From assembly GCA_900543035.1 (NCBI GenBank), contig UQPV01000012.1:1-50366 (forward strand): DNA of 50,366 bases, read 5' to 3'. This document shows positions 17,725 to 25,926 of this stretch, piece by piece; the first letter of the stretch is position 1; each line of letters starts with the position of its first letter. A model generated the notes under the pieces. The model had not been told where the DNA came from. It saw only the letters and a list, made by a program, of their open reading frames with translations, and did no database searches. This stretch comes from an uncultured Solobacterium sp. Lineage in GTDB: Bacteria > Bacillota_I > Bacilli_A > Erysipelotrichales > Erysipelotrichaceae. A program made the position numbers and the translations under genes.

Positions 17725-18471
17725 TTATTTTGTCTTCTCGATGATCTCGATGAAGCTGTCTGCCTTCAAGCTTGCGCCGCCGATCAGCGCGCCGTCGATA
17801 TCCGGCTGTGCCATATATTCGGCGATGTTGTTCGGCTTGACGGAACCGCCGTACTGTACGCGAACCTTTTCTGCAGCTTCTTCACCATACATCACCTTGA
17901 CCTGGTCACGCACGATGCGGCAGCAGTTTTCTGCGATTTCCACAGAAGCGCTCTTTCCGGTACCGATGGCCCAGATCGGCTCGTAAGCGATGACGATGTC
18001 TGCCACGCACTTCGCGCACATGTCAGCCAGAGAACCAGTCAGCTGATCGCGGATGACCTTTTCCGATTCACCAGCGTCATACTGCGCCTCTGTTTCACCG
18101 ATGCACAGGATCGGCGTGATTCCCGCTTCGATCAGGCGCTTTGCCTTCTTGTTTACGGTCTCATCCGTATCCCCGAACATCGTACGGCGCTCGGAATGAC
18201 CGATGATGCAGTGCGTTACGCCCACTTCCTGAAGCATCGGTACAGATACTTCGCCAGTAAATGCGCCGCTGTCTTCAAAATGGCAGTTTTCAGCTGCGAT
18301 GATCAGATTGTTCGCTGCTGCAACTGCAGTGGACAGCGCGGTGAACGGTGCACCGATACCGAAAGTAGCATTTTCGCTAGCGGCTGCAGGATCCACTGCT
18401 TCGATGAATTCCTTTGTCTCCTTCATCGTCTTGTTCATTTTCCAGTTTCCGACAATAATTGGCTTTCTCAT
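17725..18471 (-). CDS. tpiA: Triosephosphate isomerase
   Basis: The protein is 248 residues, the normal length for this TIM-barrel enzyme, which interconverts dihydroxyacetone phosphate and glyceraldehyde 3-phosphate in glycolysis. Visible catalytic motifs are the N-terminal NWKMN lysine, IIGHSERR with the catalytic histidine, AYEPIWAIGTGK with the catalytic glutamate and flexible loop, and the phosphate-binding YGGSV near the C-terminus. It follows pgk by 24 bases and shares its transcript, ending at the terminator just downstream. All catalytic residues are intact. Confidence 0.97.
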   Translation of the reverse strand: MRKPIIVGNWKMNKTMKETKEFIEAVDPAAASENATFGIGAPFTALSTAVAAANNLIIAAENCHFEDSGAFTGEVSVPMLQEVGVTHCIIGHSERRTMFGDTDETVNKKAKRLIEAGITPILCIGETEAQYDAGESEKVIRDQLTGSLADMCAKCVADIVIAYEPIWAIGTGKSASVEIAENCCRIVRDQVKVMYGEEAAEKVRVQYGGSVKPNNIAEYMAQPDIDGALIGGASLKADSFIEIIEKTK

Positions 18472-18495
18472 GTTATGTATGACCTCTTTCTCGTT

Positions 18496-19674
18496 TTATT
18501 TTTCGCTGATGATGGCAATGCCTGGCAGCTCCTTGCCTTCCATGTATTCCAGGGAAGCTCCGCCGCCAGTGGAGATATGGGAGAACTTCTCCTTGAATCC
18601 CAGCTGGATCGCTGCCGCTGCAGAGTCACCGCCGCCGATGACCGTCGTCGCGCCCGGCAGTTCAGAGATCGCTGTGCAGACTGCCAGCGTACCCTTGGCA
18701 AACGGCTCCATTTCGAATACGCCCATCGGACCGTTCCATACGACCGTCTTTGCGCCTTCCAGCGTCTTCTTGAACAGCTCTACGGTCTTCGGTCCGATAT
18801 CCAGACCCATCCATCCATCCGGGATGTCGCCTTCGCTGACCTGCGTATTGGCATCTTCCGCAAACTTGTCCGCAATGATGTTGTCGACCGGGAGGACCAG
18901 CTTGTCTCCGGCCTTTTCCATATATTCCTTAGCCAGTTCGATCTTGTCTTCTTCCAGCAGGGAAGTACCGATCGCTCTTCCCTTCGCCTTCATGAAGGTA
19001 TATGCCATACCGCCGCCGACGATGACCTTGTCAGCCTTCTTCAGCAGGTTGTCCACAACAGCGATCTTGTCAGATACCTTAGCGCCGCCGATGATGGCCA
19101 CGAACGGACGCTCAGGCGTATCGACTGCCTTGCCCAGCATGGTCACTTCTTTTTCTACCAGGAATCCCAGTCCGTTTTCCTTGATGATGGACGGGATGCC
19201 CACTGTGGAAACATGCGCGCGGTGAACGGAACCGAATGCATCTTCGACGAACACTTCGCCCAGGCTTGCCCAGTACTGAGCCAGCTCAGGATCGTTCTTG
19301 CTTTCTCCCTTCTCATAACGCGTGTTCTGCATCAGGACGATCTCGCCGTCCTTCAGGTCAGCGACCATGTTCTCGAGCTCTTCGCCTCTGGTTACCGGGC
19401 AGAAGCTTACCTTCGTGTCGACCAGTTCAGCCAGACGCTCAGCGACACAGCGCAGATCGTTCTTCGCCTTGTCTTCTTCGGTCTTTACCTTTCCCAGGTG
19501 AGACATCAGGATGATTCTCGCTTTGTTTTCAATCAGATATTTAATCGTAGGCAGAGCCTGGATGATACGGTTGTCATTGGTGATCTTGCCGTCTTTTCTC
19601 GGGACGTTGAAGTCACAGCGGACGATTACTCTTTTTCCGGCAACATCAAGGTCTTTTACAGTTCTTTTTGCCAT
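18496..19674 (-). CDS. pgk: Phosphoglycerate kinase
   Basis: The protein has about 392 residues, the usual length. The start [10 protein letters not shown] is chosen because AGGAGG lies nine bases upstream; a TTG two codons earlier is possible. Family signatures include [11 protein letters not shown] near the N-terminus, HLGK in [21 protein letters not shown] in the middle, the WNGPMGVFE block and the C-terminal GGGDSAAA nucleotide-binding loop. It transfers phosphate from 1,3-bisphosphoglycerate to ADP in the cytoplasm. It forms an operon with tpiA. The glyceraldehyde-3-phosphate dehydrogenase gene often found next to it is absent from this window. Confidence 0.97.
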   Translation of the reverse strand: MAKRTVKDLDVAGKRVIVRCDFNVPRKDGKITNDNRIIQALPTIKYLIENKARIILMSHLGKVKTEEDKAKNDLRCVAERLAELVDTKVSFCPVTRGEELENMVADLKDGEIVLMQNTRYEKGESKNDPELAQYWASLGEVFVEDAFGSVHRAHVSTVGIPSIIKENGLGFLVEKEVTMLGKAVDTPERPFVAIIGGAKVSDKIAVVDNLLKKADKVIVGGGMAYTFMKAKGRAIGTSLLEEDKIELAKEYMEKAGDKLVLPVDNIIADKFAEDANTQVSEGDIPDGWMGLDIGPKTVELFKKTLEGAKTVVWNGPMGVFEMEPFAKGTLAVCTAISELPGATTVIGGGDSAAAAIQLGFKEKFSHISTGGGASLEYMEGKELPGIAIISEK

Positions 19675-19704
19675 TGTCAAATTCCTCCTTACATGACTGC
19701 ACTT

Positions 19705-19733
19705 ATTATATCACTGAACATTTTCAATGAAAA
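19705..19733 (-). promoter_or_regulatory. Promoter of pgk-tpiA
   Basis: On the minus strand TTTTCA, a 17-base spacer and TATAAT are seen, with a TGA extension directly before the -10. It lies about 30 bases upstream of the pgk start. Confidence 0.75.
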
Positions 19734-19791
19734 GTCTTTTCGCCGTTTCCAAGGGCGTTTCAGCCCTTATCCAAGCCGTTTTTCACGGATG

Positions 19792-20268
19792 TCATTTGTG
19801 ATAGGGACGATGGGAAAGGATCATGTGCGCGCGGTAGATCTGCTCGAGGACGAGCAGCCTGGTGAGCTGATGCGGAAAGGTGAGATCGCTCAGCTTCCAG
19901 CGCAGATCGCTGCGTTTCACCACTGCGGGCGATGGGCCAAGCGACCCTGCGATCACGAAGGTCAGCGTGCCCTTCCCCTGCACCTGAAGCGTGTCGATCC
20001 GCTGGGCGAAGCGCTCGCTGTCAAACATCTTTCCCCACAGATCGAGCAGGATGACATACTCGCCTTCCTTGATGCGGGAGAGCACCCGTTCGCCCTCCCG
20101 TTCCTTGACCAGCTCGTTTTCCGCGTCAGAATTGCTCTGCGGGGCATGTTCATCCGCCACCTCGATGATCTCCACGCGGGTGAAGGCAGACAGCCGCTTG
20201 ACATACTCCGCGATCAGCTGGCTCAGCGCTTTCTCTTTGATCTTCCCGACTGCGACGATACGGATCAT
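19792..20268 (-). CDS. rlmH: 23S rRNA pseudouridine-1915 N3-methyltransferase RlmH
   Basis: The protein is 158 residues, matching the small SPOUT methyltransferase RlmH, which methylates a pseudouridine in helix 69 of 23S rRNA. Recognisable blocks are MIRIVAVGKIKEKAL at the start, LLDLWGKMFDSE, the FVIAGSLG cofactor-knot region and the C-terminal YRAHMILSHRPYHK. Its start lies one base after the glyA stop codon, so translation is probably coupled. It is a housekeeping gene with no visible defects. Confidence 0.95.
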   Translation of the reverse strand: MIRIVAVGKIKEKALSQLIAEYVKRLSAFTRVEIIEVADEHAPQSNSDAENELVKEREGERVLSRIKEGEYVILLDLWGKMFDSERFAQRIDTLQVQGKGTLTFVIAGSLGPSPAVVKRSDLRWKLSDLTFPHQLTRLLVLEQIYRAHMILSHRPYHK

Positions 20269-20269
20269 A

Positions 20270-21496
20270 TCAGTCGTGACGGATCGGATAGCGTACGGTC
20301 AGCGCACGGACTTCCTCACGGATCTTGCGCAGCTCCTCGCTTCCGCTCTCACATTTCAAGGCGCGAAGGATCCAGTCTCCCACCATGGCGAACTGTTCCT
20401 CGCCAAAGCCTCTGGAGGTCATGGCCGCGCTGCCCAGACGGATACCGCTGGTCACGAACGGCTTTTCCTGATCAAAGGGGATCGTATTCTTATTGCAGGT
20501 GATGCCGGCTTCATCGAGCAGTGCCTCAGCTTTCTTGCCGCTGATGCCGATGCTGCCCTTGACATCGACCAGCAGCAGATGGTTGTCGCTTCCTCCGCTC
20601 ACGATGCGCAGCCCGCCGGCCTGCAGCTTATCCGCCATCACCTTACAGTTGCGGATCACTGCCTCGGCATAATCTCTGAACTGCGGCTGCATCGCCTCAT
20701 GCAGGCAGACAGCCTTGGCTGCGATGATGTGCATGAGCGGACCGCCCTGCATGCCCGGGAACACGGTCTTATCCAATGCGGCCGCATATTCCTTGCGGCA
20801 CAGCACCATGCCTCCGCGCGGTCCGCGCAGCGTCTTGTGCGTGGTCGTCGTGACAAAATCTGCATAAGGCACCGGGCTGGGGTGCACGCCCGCAGCTACT
20901 AAACCGGCGATATGCGCCATATCTACCATGAGCATCGCGCCGCATTCGTCCGCGATCTCCCTGAACTTGGCAAAATCGATCACACGCGGATATGCGCTGG
21001 CCCCGGCGACGATCAGCTTCGGGCGCTCCTTCAGCGCGATCTGCCGCACCGCCTCATAATCGATGCGCTCGCTTTGGGGATCTACGCCATAATCGATGAA
21101 CTGATACAGCAGGCCGCTGAAGTTCAGCGGATGCCCATGCGTCAGATGGCCGCCAGCCGTCAGGTTCATGCCCAGCACCTTGTCTCCCGGCTTCAGCACG
21201 CTCATGTATACGGCCATGTTCGCCTGTGCGCCGCTGTGCGGCTGCACATTGGCATGCTCCGCGCCAAACAGCTTTTTCGCACGCTCACGCGCCAGCTCCT
21301 CAATTTCATCCACGACAAAGCAGCCGCCATAATACCGTTTTGAAGGATAGCCCTCCGCATATTTGTTAGTCAGGATGCTGCCGGCTGCCTGCAACACATC
21401 ATCCGAAACATAGTTCTCTGAGGCGATCAGCTCAATGTTCAGCAGCTGACGCTGCGCTTCTTTTTCGATCATCTGTTCGATCTGTACATCTTTCAT
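20270..21496 (-). CDS. glyA: Serine hydroxymethyltransferase
   Basis: The protein is 408 residues, normal for this PLP enzyme, which converts serine and tetrahydrofolate to glycine and methylene-tetrahydrofolate. Clear signatures are [43 protein letters not shown], the [13 protein letters not shown] block and the PLP-lysine loop [14 protein letters not shown]. It is the first gene of a two-gene unit with rlmH, driven by an extended -10 promoter. No riboswitch fits in the short upstream gap. Confidence 0.97.
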   Translation of the reverse strand: MKDVQIEQMIEKEAQRQLLNIELIASENYVSDDVLQAAGSILTNKYAEGYPSKRYYGGCFVVDEIEELARERAKKLFGAEHANVQPHSGAQANMAVYMSVLKPGDKVLGMNLTAGGHLTHGHPLNFSGLLYQFIDYGVDPQSERIDYEAVRQIALKERPKLIVAGASAYPRVIDFAKFREIADECGAMLMVDMAHIAGLVAAGVHPSPVPYADFVTTTTHKTLRGPRGGMVLCRKEYAAALDKTVFPGMQGGPLMHIIAAKAVCLHEAMQPQFRDYAEAVIRNCKVMADKLQAGGLRIVSGGSDNHLLLVDVKGSIGISGKKAEALLDEAGITCNKNTIPFDQEKPFVTSGIRLGSAAMTSRGFGEEQFAMVGDWILRALKCESGSEELRKIREEVRALTVRYPIRHD

Positions 21497-21519
21497 CTCT
21501 ATTCACTTCCTTTTGTCCG

Positions 21520-21528
21520 ATTATACCA
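21520..21528 (-). promoter_or_regulatory. Extended -10 promoter of glyA-rlmH
   Basis: The minus strand reads TGGTATAAT, a perfect -10 with the TGn extension, about 24 bases upstream of the glyA start. There is no good -35. Confidence 0.65.
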
Positions 21529-21582
21529 TGGTCTGCACGCTTTTGCGCTTCATTTTGCCAAATTCCTCCCCGCGATGACAGT

Positions 21583-22628
21583 ATGGCCCGCAAAAGCTAT
21601 AATTTTTACAGAAATGAGCTGTCGTTGATCACGCTGGCGGTCTTGATCGGATTTTACGCCTTTACCGCCTTCGATATCTGCGTCAACCGCTATGCCCACT
21701 CCATGCTCTCCCATGATCAGGGGACGGCCGACATGGCCCTGTGGACACGTTACATGGAAGATTACAACGAGCGATACCGCGAGCTGTCCCAGGACATCGA
21801 TGAGCAAAGGATGCAAAAACTGTATGGCGAAGACTGGGAAGGACTGTTTGCCCGCAATGCGAACGTGACATTGAACGACCAGGATATTTCCCGCATCCAG
21901 GCCCTGTATAATACAGAAGGCGATCCTGACAATGACAGTGTATTGCAGCAGTTGAGCGGATTCTCTTTTGGAGAATACGATGAAGAGAACAACCCGTTTC
22001 AGCTCTATGTCATCCATGAGAAGGAAAACCAGATCATCACCCTCAATTACATTTACTTCAGCGACATCTACCCCTTTTATGGATCAGAAGAGATGAATGA
22101 GGAGCGGTTCTCCCGATCCATAGAGACATCCATCAATCAATTTCCGACGCTCTATATGTTCACCCATCCGCAGGCATTCCGCCCTTATGTCTCAGGCATC
22201 ATGATGGACGAAGGCGAGATCGATGAAGCCTGTGCCCGCTTCGAACAGGCCGTGCAGACACAAAGCATCCGTTACAGCAGCCGCATCCCGCTGGAATCTT
22301 ACCGCAGCACCTTGTATCATTCGACATACATCCTGCCTTTCCTGTTTGTCATCATCCTGTGCGCAGGCACGTATGCGCGGGAAAGGGCCCGCAAGATCGA
22401 TCAGATCATCGTGCCGACCGCTGCAGGAGAATCCTGGATCAACGCGGCCAAATGCATCGCAAACCTGATCACCGGCGTCATCGTGATGCTTTTGCCGATC
22501 CTCATCTCATTGCTGATCACGTGCTGATGTCGTTCTTATCCGATCAGCTGACCTGGGTCAGCCTAACGATCCTCTCGCTCATCCTGGTCATGGCCAAAGG
22601 CCGGCTGCACCGAGTGCACAGCAAATAA
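21583..22628 (+). pseudogene. Remnant of an ABC-2 type transporter permease
   Basis: The main frame (21583-22527, 314 residues) begins MARKSYNFYRNELS without a recognisable ribosome binding site. It has one N-terminal span (LAVLIGFYAFTAFD) and a ~220-residue acidic extracytoplasmic region. A span then follows (YILPFLFVIILCAGTYA) with the positively charged RERARKIDQI turn typical of ABC-2 permeases, and a third span that stops abruptly. A second frame starts at the overlapping TGATG (22527) and encodes 33 residues with what looks like the last membrane span of such a permease (LTWVSLTILSLILVMA). This fits an internal deletion and frameshift in a longer gene. No ATPase partner is nearby. A genuine short membrane protein cannot be excluded. 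Confidence 0.55.
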
Positions 22629-22634
22629 AAAAAC

Positions 22635-22675
22635 GAGGAGACCTTGTTCCCGGAAGGGACATCGTCTCCTCATTT
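22635..22675. terminator. Bidirectional terminator between permease remnant and antiterminator gene
   Basis: GAGGAGAC pairs with GTCTCCTC, with inner pairing GT-CC / GG-AC, and is flanked by A and T runs on both sides. It serves the minus-strand antiterminator gene, whose stop is only a few bases away, and possibly the plus-strand remnant. Confidence 0.75.
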
Positions 22676-23515
22676 TTATGCCTGCCGTTCATTCTGACAG
22701 ACACGTTCGATATGCATGGCCAGATAACCGGTCTCGATCTGCGGCACTTCCCGGTTCAATGTCCGGCTCAGCCGCTCGATGATGTGCGCCGCCACCTGAT
22801 AAGAATAGGGGAACGCGTTTTTCGTATATTCTTCCATATCCAGCGTAAGCGTCTCATTCTCCCGCAGGCGCGCCATCAGATATTTCATATGCGTGAGCAG
22901 CCGGCTGTACGAAAGAGAATTCACATCGATGGACAGCCCGCATTCCTGTTCGATCTGCTGGATGCTCTCATTGACGATGACGGCTGCCAGCATGCCCTCA
23001 TCCACCTTTTCGCCCATCGCGCTGTGAATATGCAAGGTGATATAGCCTACTTCATCTTCATTGATGTCCTCATGCACACGCGCAAGGATGATCTGCCGGC
23101 CTTTCTGCGCCACTTCATATTCCCTGGGATACAGCAATCGGATATCGTTGGAAAACGGATTGGTGATGTTCATCTTGCTGCGGATGCGCGTGAGCGCAAA
23201 TGCGATGTGATCTGCCAGCGGCACCAGGATGTTGCGGTCGATCTCACCGAATTCCCGTTCAGCCAGCTCCACGATCTCTGCGCTGATCTCCAGATAGAGC
23301 GGATCCATGCTGCGCAGCACATCCCGCGTCTCTCCCTTGCTCGTCTTCTGCTGCAGCTCATACACGCTGCAGCCCTCCGCCTTGCCGATCTCCAGCTGTT
23401 CATTGATCCGCCGGCCGAAGCCGATCCCTTTGCCCAGCAGCAGGAGAGCACGGCTGCTTTGCGCATCGTGCACGATGAGCGCGTTGTGATTGAGTACCTT
23501 GATGATCTTTGCCAT
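22676..23515 (-). CDS. BglG/LicT/GlcT-family transcriptional antiterminator
   Basis: The protein is 279 residues with the family's three-part layout. An RNA-binding CAT domain (~1-55: MAKIIKVLNHNALIVHD, then LLLGKGIGFG) is followed by two PTS-regulation domains. PRD1 (~65-170) includes LADHIAFALTRIR, and PRD2 (~175-279) includes LLTHMKYLMARL and ETGYLAMHIERV. Such proteins bind a RAT hairpin in leader RNA and prevent termination when the PRDs are suitably phosphorylated by the PTS. AAGGAGG precedes the start, which lies 19 bases after the PTS gene. It is therefore in the same operon, and its target is visible upstream of that gene at 25,765-25,793. Whether the sugar is glucose or N-acetylglucosamine is not resolved. 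Confidence 0.92.
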   Translation of the reverse strand: MAKIIKVLNHNALIVHDAQSSRALLLLGKGIGFGRRINEQLEIGKAEGCSVYELQQKTSKGETRDVLRSMDPLYLEISAEIVELAEREFGEIDRNILVPLADHIAFALTRIRSKMNITNPFSNDIRLLYPREYEVAQKGRQIILARVHEDINEDEVGYITLHIHSAMGEKVDEGMLAAVIVNESIQQIEQECGLSIDVNSLSYSRLLTHMKYLMARLRENETLTLDMEEYTKNAFPYSYQVAAHIIERLSRTLNREVPQIETGYLAMHIERVCQNERQA

Positions 23516-23534
23516 GCTCTTCCTCCTTCAGGCA

Positions 23535-25658
23535 TTATCTTACCCTGATCAATTCGTCTTCGACAGAAACCGTGCCCAGCTTCAGCAGCTCCAGATGATG
23601 CTCGCCTAGATTGGTGAATACCAGCGGCACCGCATCAGAAGGCGCATTGGCCCGGATGTAGTCAAGATCGATCTCCATGAGCTTCTCGCCGCGGGTGACC
23701 TTCTGGCCATTTTCCACAAAGACATGGAATCCTTTTCCACCCAGCTTGACCGTATCGATCCCGGCATGGATGAGGATCTCCACTCCCTGAGAGGAGGTCA
23801 ATCCGATCGCATGCTTGGTGTCAAAGACAAACTGCACGGTCGCATCACACGGCGCGTACACCGTGCCGTCTTCCGGGAAGATCACGATGCCGTCTCCCAT
23901 CATCTTCTGCGCAAATGTCGGATCCGGCGTCTCCGTGATCAGCTTCGCCTCGCCCTTCATCGGGGAAACGAACACTTCGCTGATTTCCTGGGTCTTCGGC
24001 TCTGGTTGCGCTGCCGTTTCGATCATGGCCGGCTCTTCCACTTCCACCGGATCCTGCAGATATTCTTCCAGATCGGATTTTATCACAGAAACACGCGGTC
24101 CGTAAATCACCTGGACACCTTTTCCTTTACGGATGACGCCGGCTGCCCCGCTTTGTTTCAAGATACCTTCGTTCACTTTGTCCGCATCATTGACCGTCAC
24201 ACGCAGCCTGGTCGCGCAGCAGTCCACATCAGAGATGTTGTTCGCGCCGCCAAGCCCTTTGGTGATCATGGCAGAAAGCGCATTAGGCGCAGCAGCGGCA
24301 TTGCCCGCTTCCTTGCGTGCATTCACATCGGCCTTCGTATACAGCTTCGTCTCTTCATCGTCATCTTCACGTCCCGGCGTCTTCAGATCGAACTTCTTGA
24401 TCAGGAACTTGAAGATGAAGTAATACAGGAAGAAGTAGATGATGCCGACCGGGATGATCAGCATCCAGCTGGTCTTGTCATTGCCCTGCAGGATACCGAA
24501 CAGGAACAGATCGAGGAATCCGCCGGAGAACGTCAGTCCGACCGCGATGTTGAGCATATGCGCGATCATATATGCTGCGCCGGCCAAGATGACCTGCACG
24601 ACGAACAGCATCGGCGCGACGAACAAGAAGGAGAATTCCAGCGGCTCGGTGATGCCGGTGAACATGGACGTCAGCGCGGCAGACAGCAGCAGGCCGCCTG
24701 CGACTTTTTTCTTTTCCTGCTTTGCGCAGTGATACATCGCCAGCGCCGCGCCAGGAAGACCAAAGATCATGAAGATGAACTCACCGGAGAAATACCGTGT
24801 GGCATCTGCGCTGAAATGGACGACGCTGGGATCAGCGAGCTGAGCGAAGAAGATGTTCTGACCGCCCTGTACCAGCTGTCCGGCCACTTCCATCGTGCCG
24901 CCCACCGCAGTCTGCCAGAACGGCAGATAGAATACATGATGCAGGCCGAAGGGGATCAGGGCGCGCTTGATGATGCCGAAGATCAGCGTGCCGACATAGC
25001 CGGTGCCGGTGACCAGACTGCCCAGCGCATAGATGCCGTTCTGCACGATCGGCCAGATGAAGAACATCAGGATACCGACAAAGACGAAGACGACCGTGGA
25101 AATGATCGGTACGAACCGGCTGCCGCCAAAGAAGGACAGCGCGTTCGGCAATTCGATCTTGTAAAAGCGATTGTGCAGCGCGGAAACGCCAAGACCGACG
25201 ATGATGCCGCCAAACACGCCCATCTGCAGCGTCTGAATGCCGCACATGGACGCGATCGTTCCGCTCAGCACATCTGGCGCGATCGACCCATCTGCCAAGA
25301 TCTGCCCATCGATCGTCAGCATCGCGTTGATGGACACATGCATGACGAAGAAGGCGATGACGGCAGACAGTGCCGCGACTTCCTTTTCCTTCTTGGCCAT
25401 ACCGATGGCGACGCCTGCCGCAAAGATCAGCGGAAGGTTGTCAAAGATGGCGCTGCCGGCCTTGGACATGACCGTGAGCAGGCCGTGAAGCACTGTGCCA
25501 TCGCCCAAAATGCCCTGCAGGCCATAAGAGGCGATCATGGTTTCATTGGTAAATGAGCTTCCGATACCCAGCAGCAGCCCGGCTACCGGAAGGACGGCGA
25601 TGGGAAGCATGAAGCTTCGCCCGATTCTCTGCAATACACCGAAAATCTTGTCTTTCAT
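23535..25658 (-). CDS. ptsG: PTS glucose-family transporter, fused EIICBA
   Basis: The protein has about 707 residues with domains in the order C-B-A. EIIC (~1-430) is a multi-span permease beginning MKDKIFGVLQRIGRSFMLP and carrying the GITEPLEF substrate-site block. EIIB carries the phosphocysteine loop DVDCCATRLRV near 480-490. EIIA (~550-707) includes the active histidine in VEILIHAGIDTV near 630 and KHAIGL. It imports and phosphorylates a hexose, glucose or possibly N-acetylglucosamine given the neighbouring hexosaminidases. The start is set by GGGAGAG nine bases upstream. A longer in-frame extension would run into the leader terminator and is rejected. Expression should depend on the promoter, RAT and terminator upstream and on the co-transcribed antiterminator. 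Confidence 0.93.
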   Translation of the reverse strand: MKDKIFGVLQRIGRSFMLPIAVLPVAGLLLGIGSSFTNETMIASYGLQGILGDGTVLHGLLTVMSKAGSAIFDNLPLIFAAGVAIGMAKKEKEVAALSAVIAFFVMHVSINAMLTIDGQILADGSIAPDVLSGTIASMCGIQTLQMGVFGGIIVGLGVSALHNRFYKIELPNALSFFGGSRFVPIISTVVFVFVGILMFFIWPIVQNGIYALGSLVTGTGYVGTLIFGIIKRALIPFGLHHVFYLPFWQTAVGGTMEVAGQLVQGGQNIFFAQLADPSVVHFSADATRYFSGEFIFMIFGLPGAALAMYHCAKQEKKKVAGGLLLSAALTSMFTGITEPLEFSFLFVAPMLFVVQVILAGAAYMIAHMLNIAVGLTFSGGFLDLFLFGILQGNDKTSWMLIIPVGIIYFFLYYFIFKFLIKKFDLKTPGREDDDEETKLYTKADVNARKEAGNAAAAPNALSAMITKGLGGANNISDVDCCATRLRVTVNDADKVNEGILKQSGAAGVIRKGKGVQVIYGPRVSVIKSDLEEYLQDPVEVEEPAMIETAAQPEPKTQEISEVFVSPMKGEAKLITETPDPTFAQKMMGDGIVIFPEDGTVYAPCDATVQFVFDTKHAIGLTSSQGVEILIHAGIDTVKLGGKGFHVFVENGQKVTRGEKLMEIDLDYIRANAPSDAVPLVFTNLGEHHLELLKLGTVSVEDELIRVR

Positions 25659-25717
25659 CGTTTCTCTCTCCCTTTCTGCCCAGGAGTCATCCTTATCCGT
25701 CAGCCGCGCCGGCATAC

Positions 25718-25775
25718 AAAAAGGCATTAACATCAAAGAATCCCCCTGGGACTAATTTCTTCAATAGTTAATGCC
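25718..25775 (-). terminator. Leader terminator (attenuator) upstream of the PTS gene
   Basis: In the leader RNA GGCATTAAC pairs with GTTAATGCC over nine bases and is followed by TTTTT, 60 bases before the start codon. Its 5' arm is the 3' part of the RAT sequence. The two structures are therefore mutually exclusive, the classic antitermination arrangement. Confidence 0.9.
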
Positions 25776-25793
25776 TGCATGACCAGTAACACT
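25765..25793 (-). promoter_or_regulatory. RAT (ribonucleic antiterminator) element
   Basis: The leader RNA contains GTGTTACTGGTCATGCAGGC followed by ATTAAC. This resembles known RAT sequences bound by BglG-family proteins (TGTTACTG...GCAGGCA). It overlaps the 5' arm of the terminator stem. The matching antiterminator gene is downstream in the same operon. Confidence 0.88.
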
Positions 25794-25807
25794 CTATATC
25801 TGGTTTA

Positions 25808-25836
25808 ACTATAGCAAAGTAAGCGGTTTCTGTCAA
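25808..25836 (-). promoter_or_regulatory. ptsG promoter with a cre-like sequence in the spacer
   Basis: The minus strand has a perfect TTGACA, a 17-base spacer and TATAGT. The spacer region reads AGAAACCGCTTACT, which matches the catabolite-responsive consensus TGWAANCGNTNWCA at all but the first and last bases. CcpA binding is plausible but inferred. Confidence 0.85.
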
Positions 25837-25857
25837 TAAAAATCACGCTGAACGAAG

Positions 25858-25900
25858 AAAAAAACACAGATGGATCCTCTGTACGAGAGTCCGATCTGTG
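25858..25900 (-). terminator. Terminator of the first GH20 gene
   Basis: The minus strand forms a long stem CACAGATCGGACTCTC / AGAGGATCCATCTGTG with a few mismatches, followed by seven T residues, 26 bases after the stop codon. Confidence 0.85.
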
Positions 25901-25926
25901 CTTCATTTCTCTTTATGCGCTATGCG

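Noticed and set aside
17698..20502. Plus-strand open frame of about 934 codons across tpiA, pgk and rlmH
   Set aside because: It runs antisense through three certain housekeeping genes and has no start signal.
21497..21582. Glycine riboswitch or T-box upstream of glyA
   Set aside because: Only about 24 bases separate the promoter from the start codon, too few for either element.
23724..25556. Plus-strand open frame of about 610 codons opposite ptsG
   Set aside because: Antisense shadow with highly charged, repetitive composition and no ribosome binding site.
25659..25736. Upstream extension of ptsG by 26 codons
   Set aside because: It would place the start inside the leader terminator; the ATG at 25658 has a proper ribosome binding site and matches the family's N-terminus.
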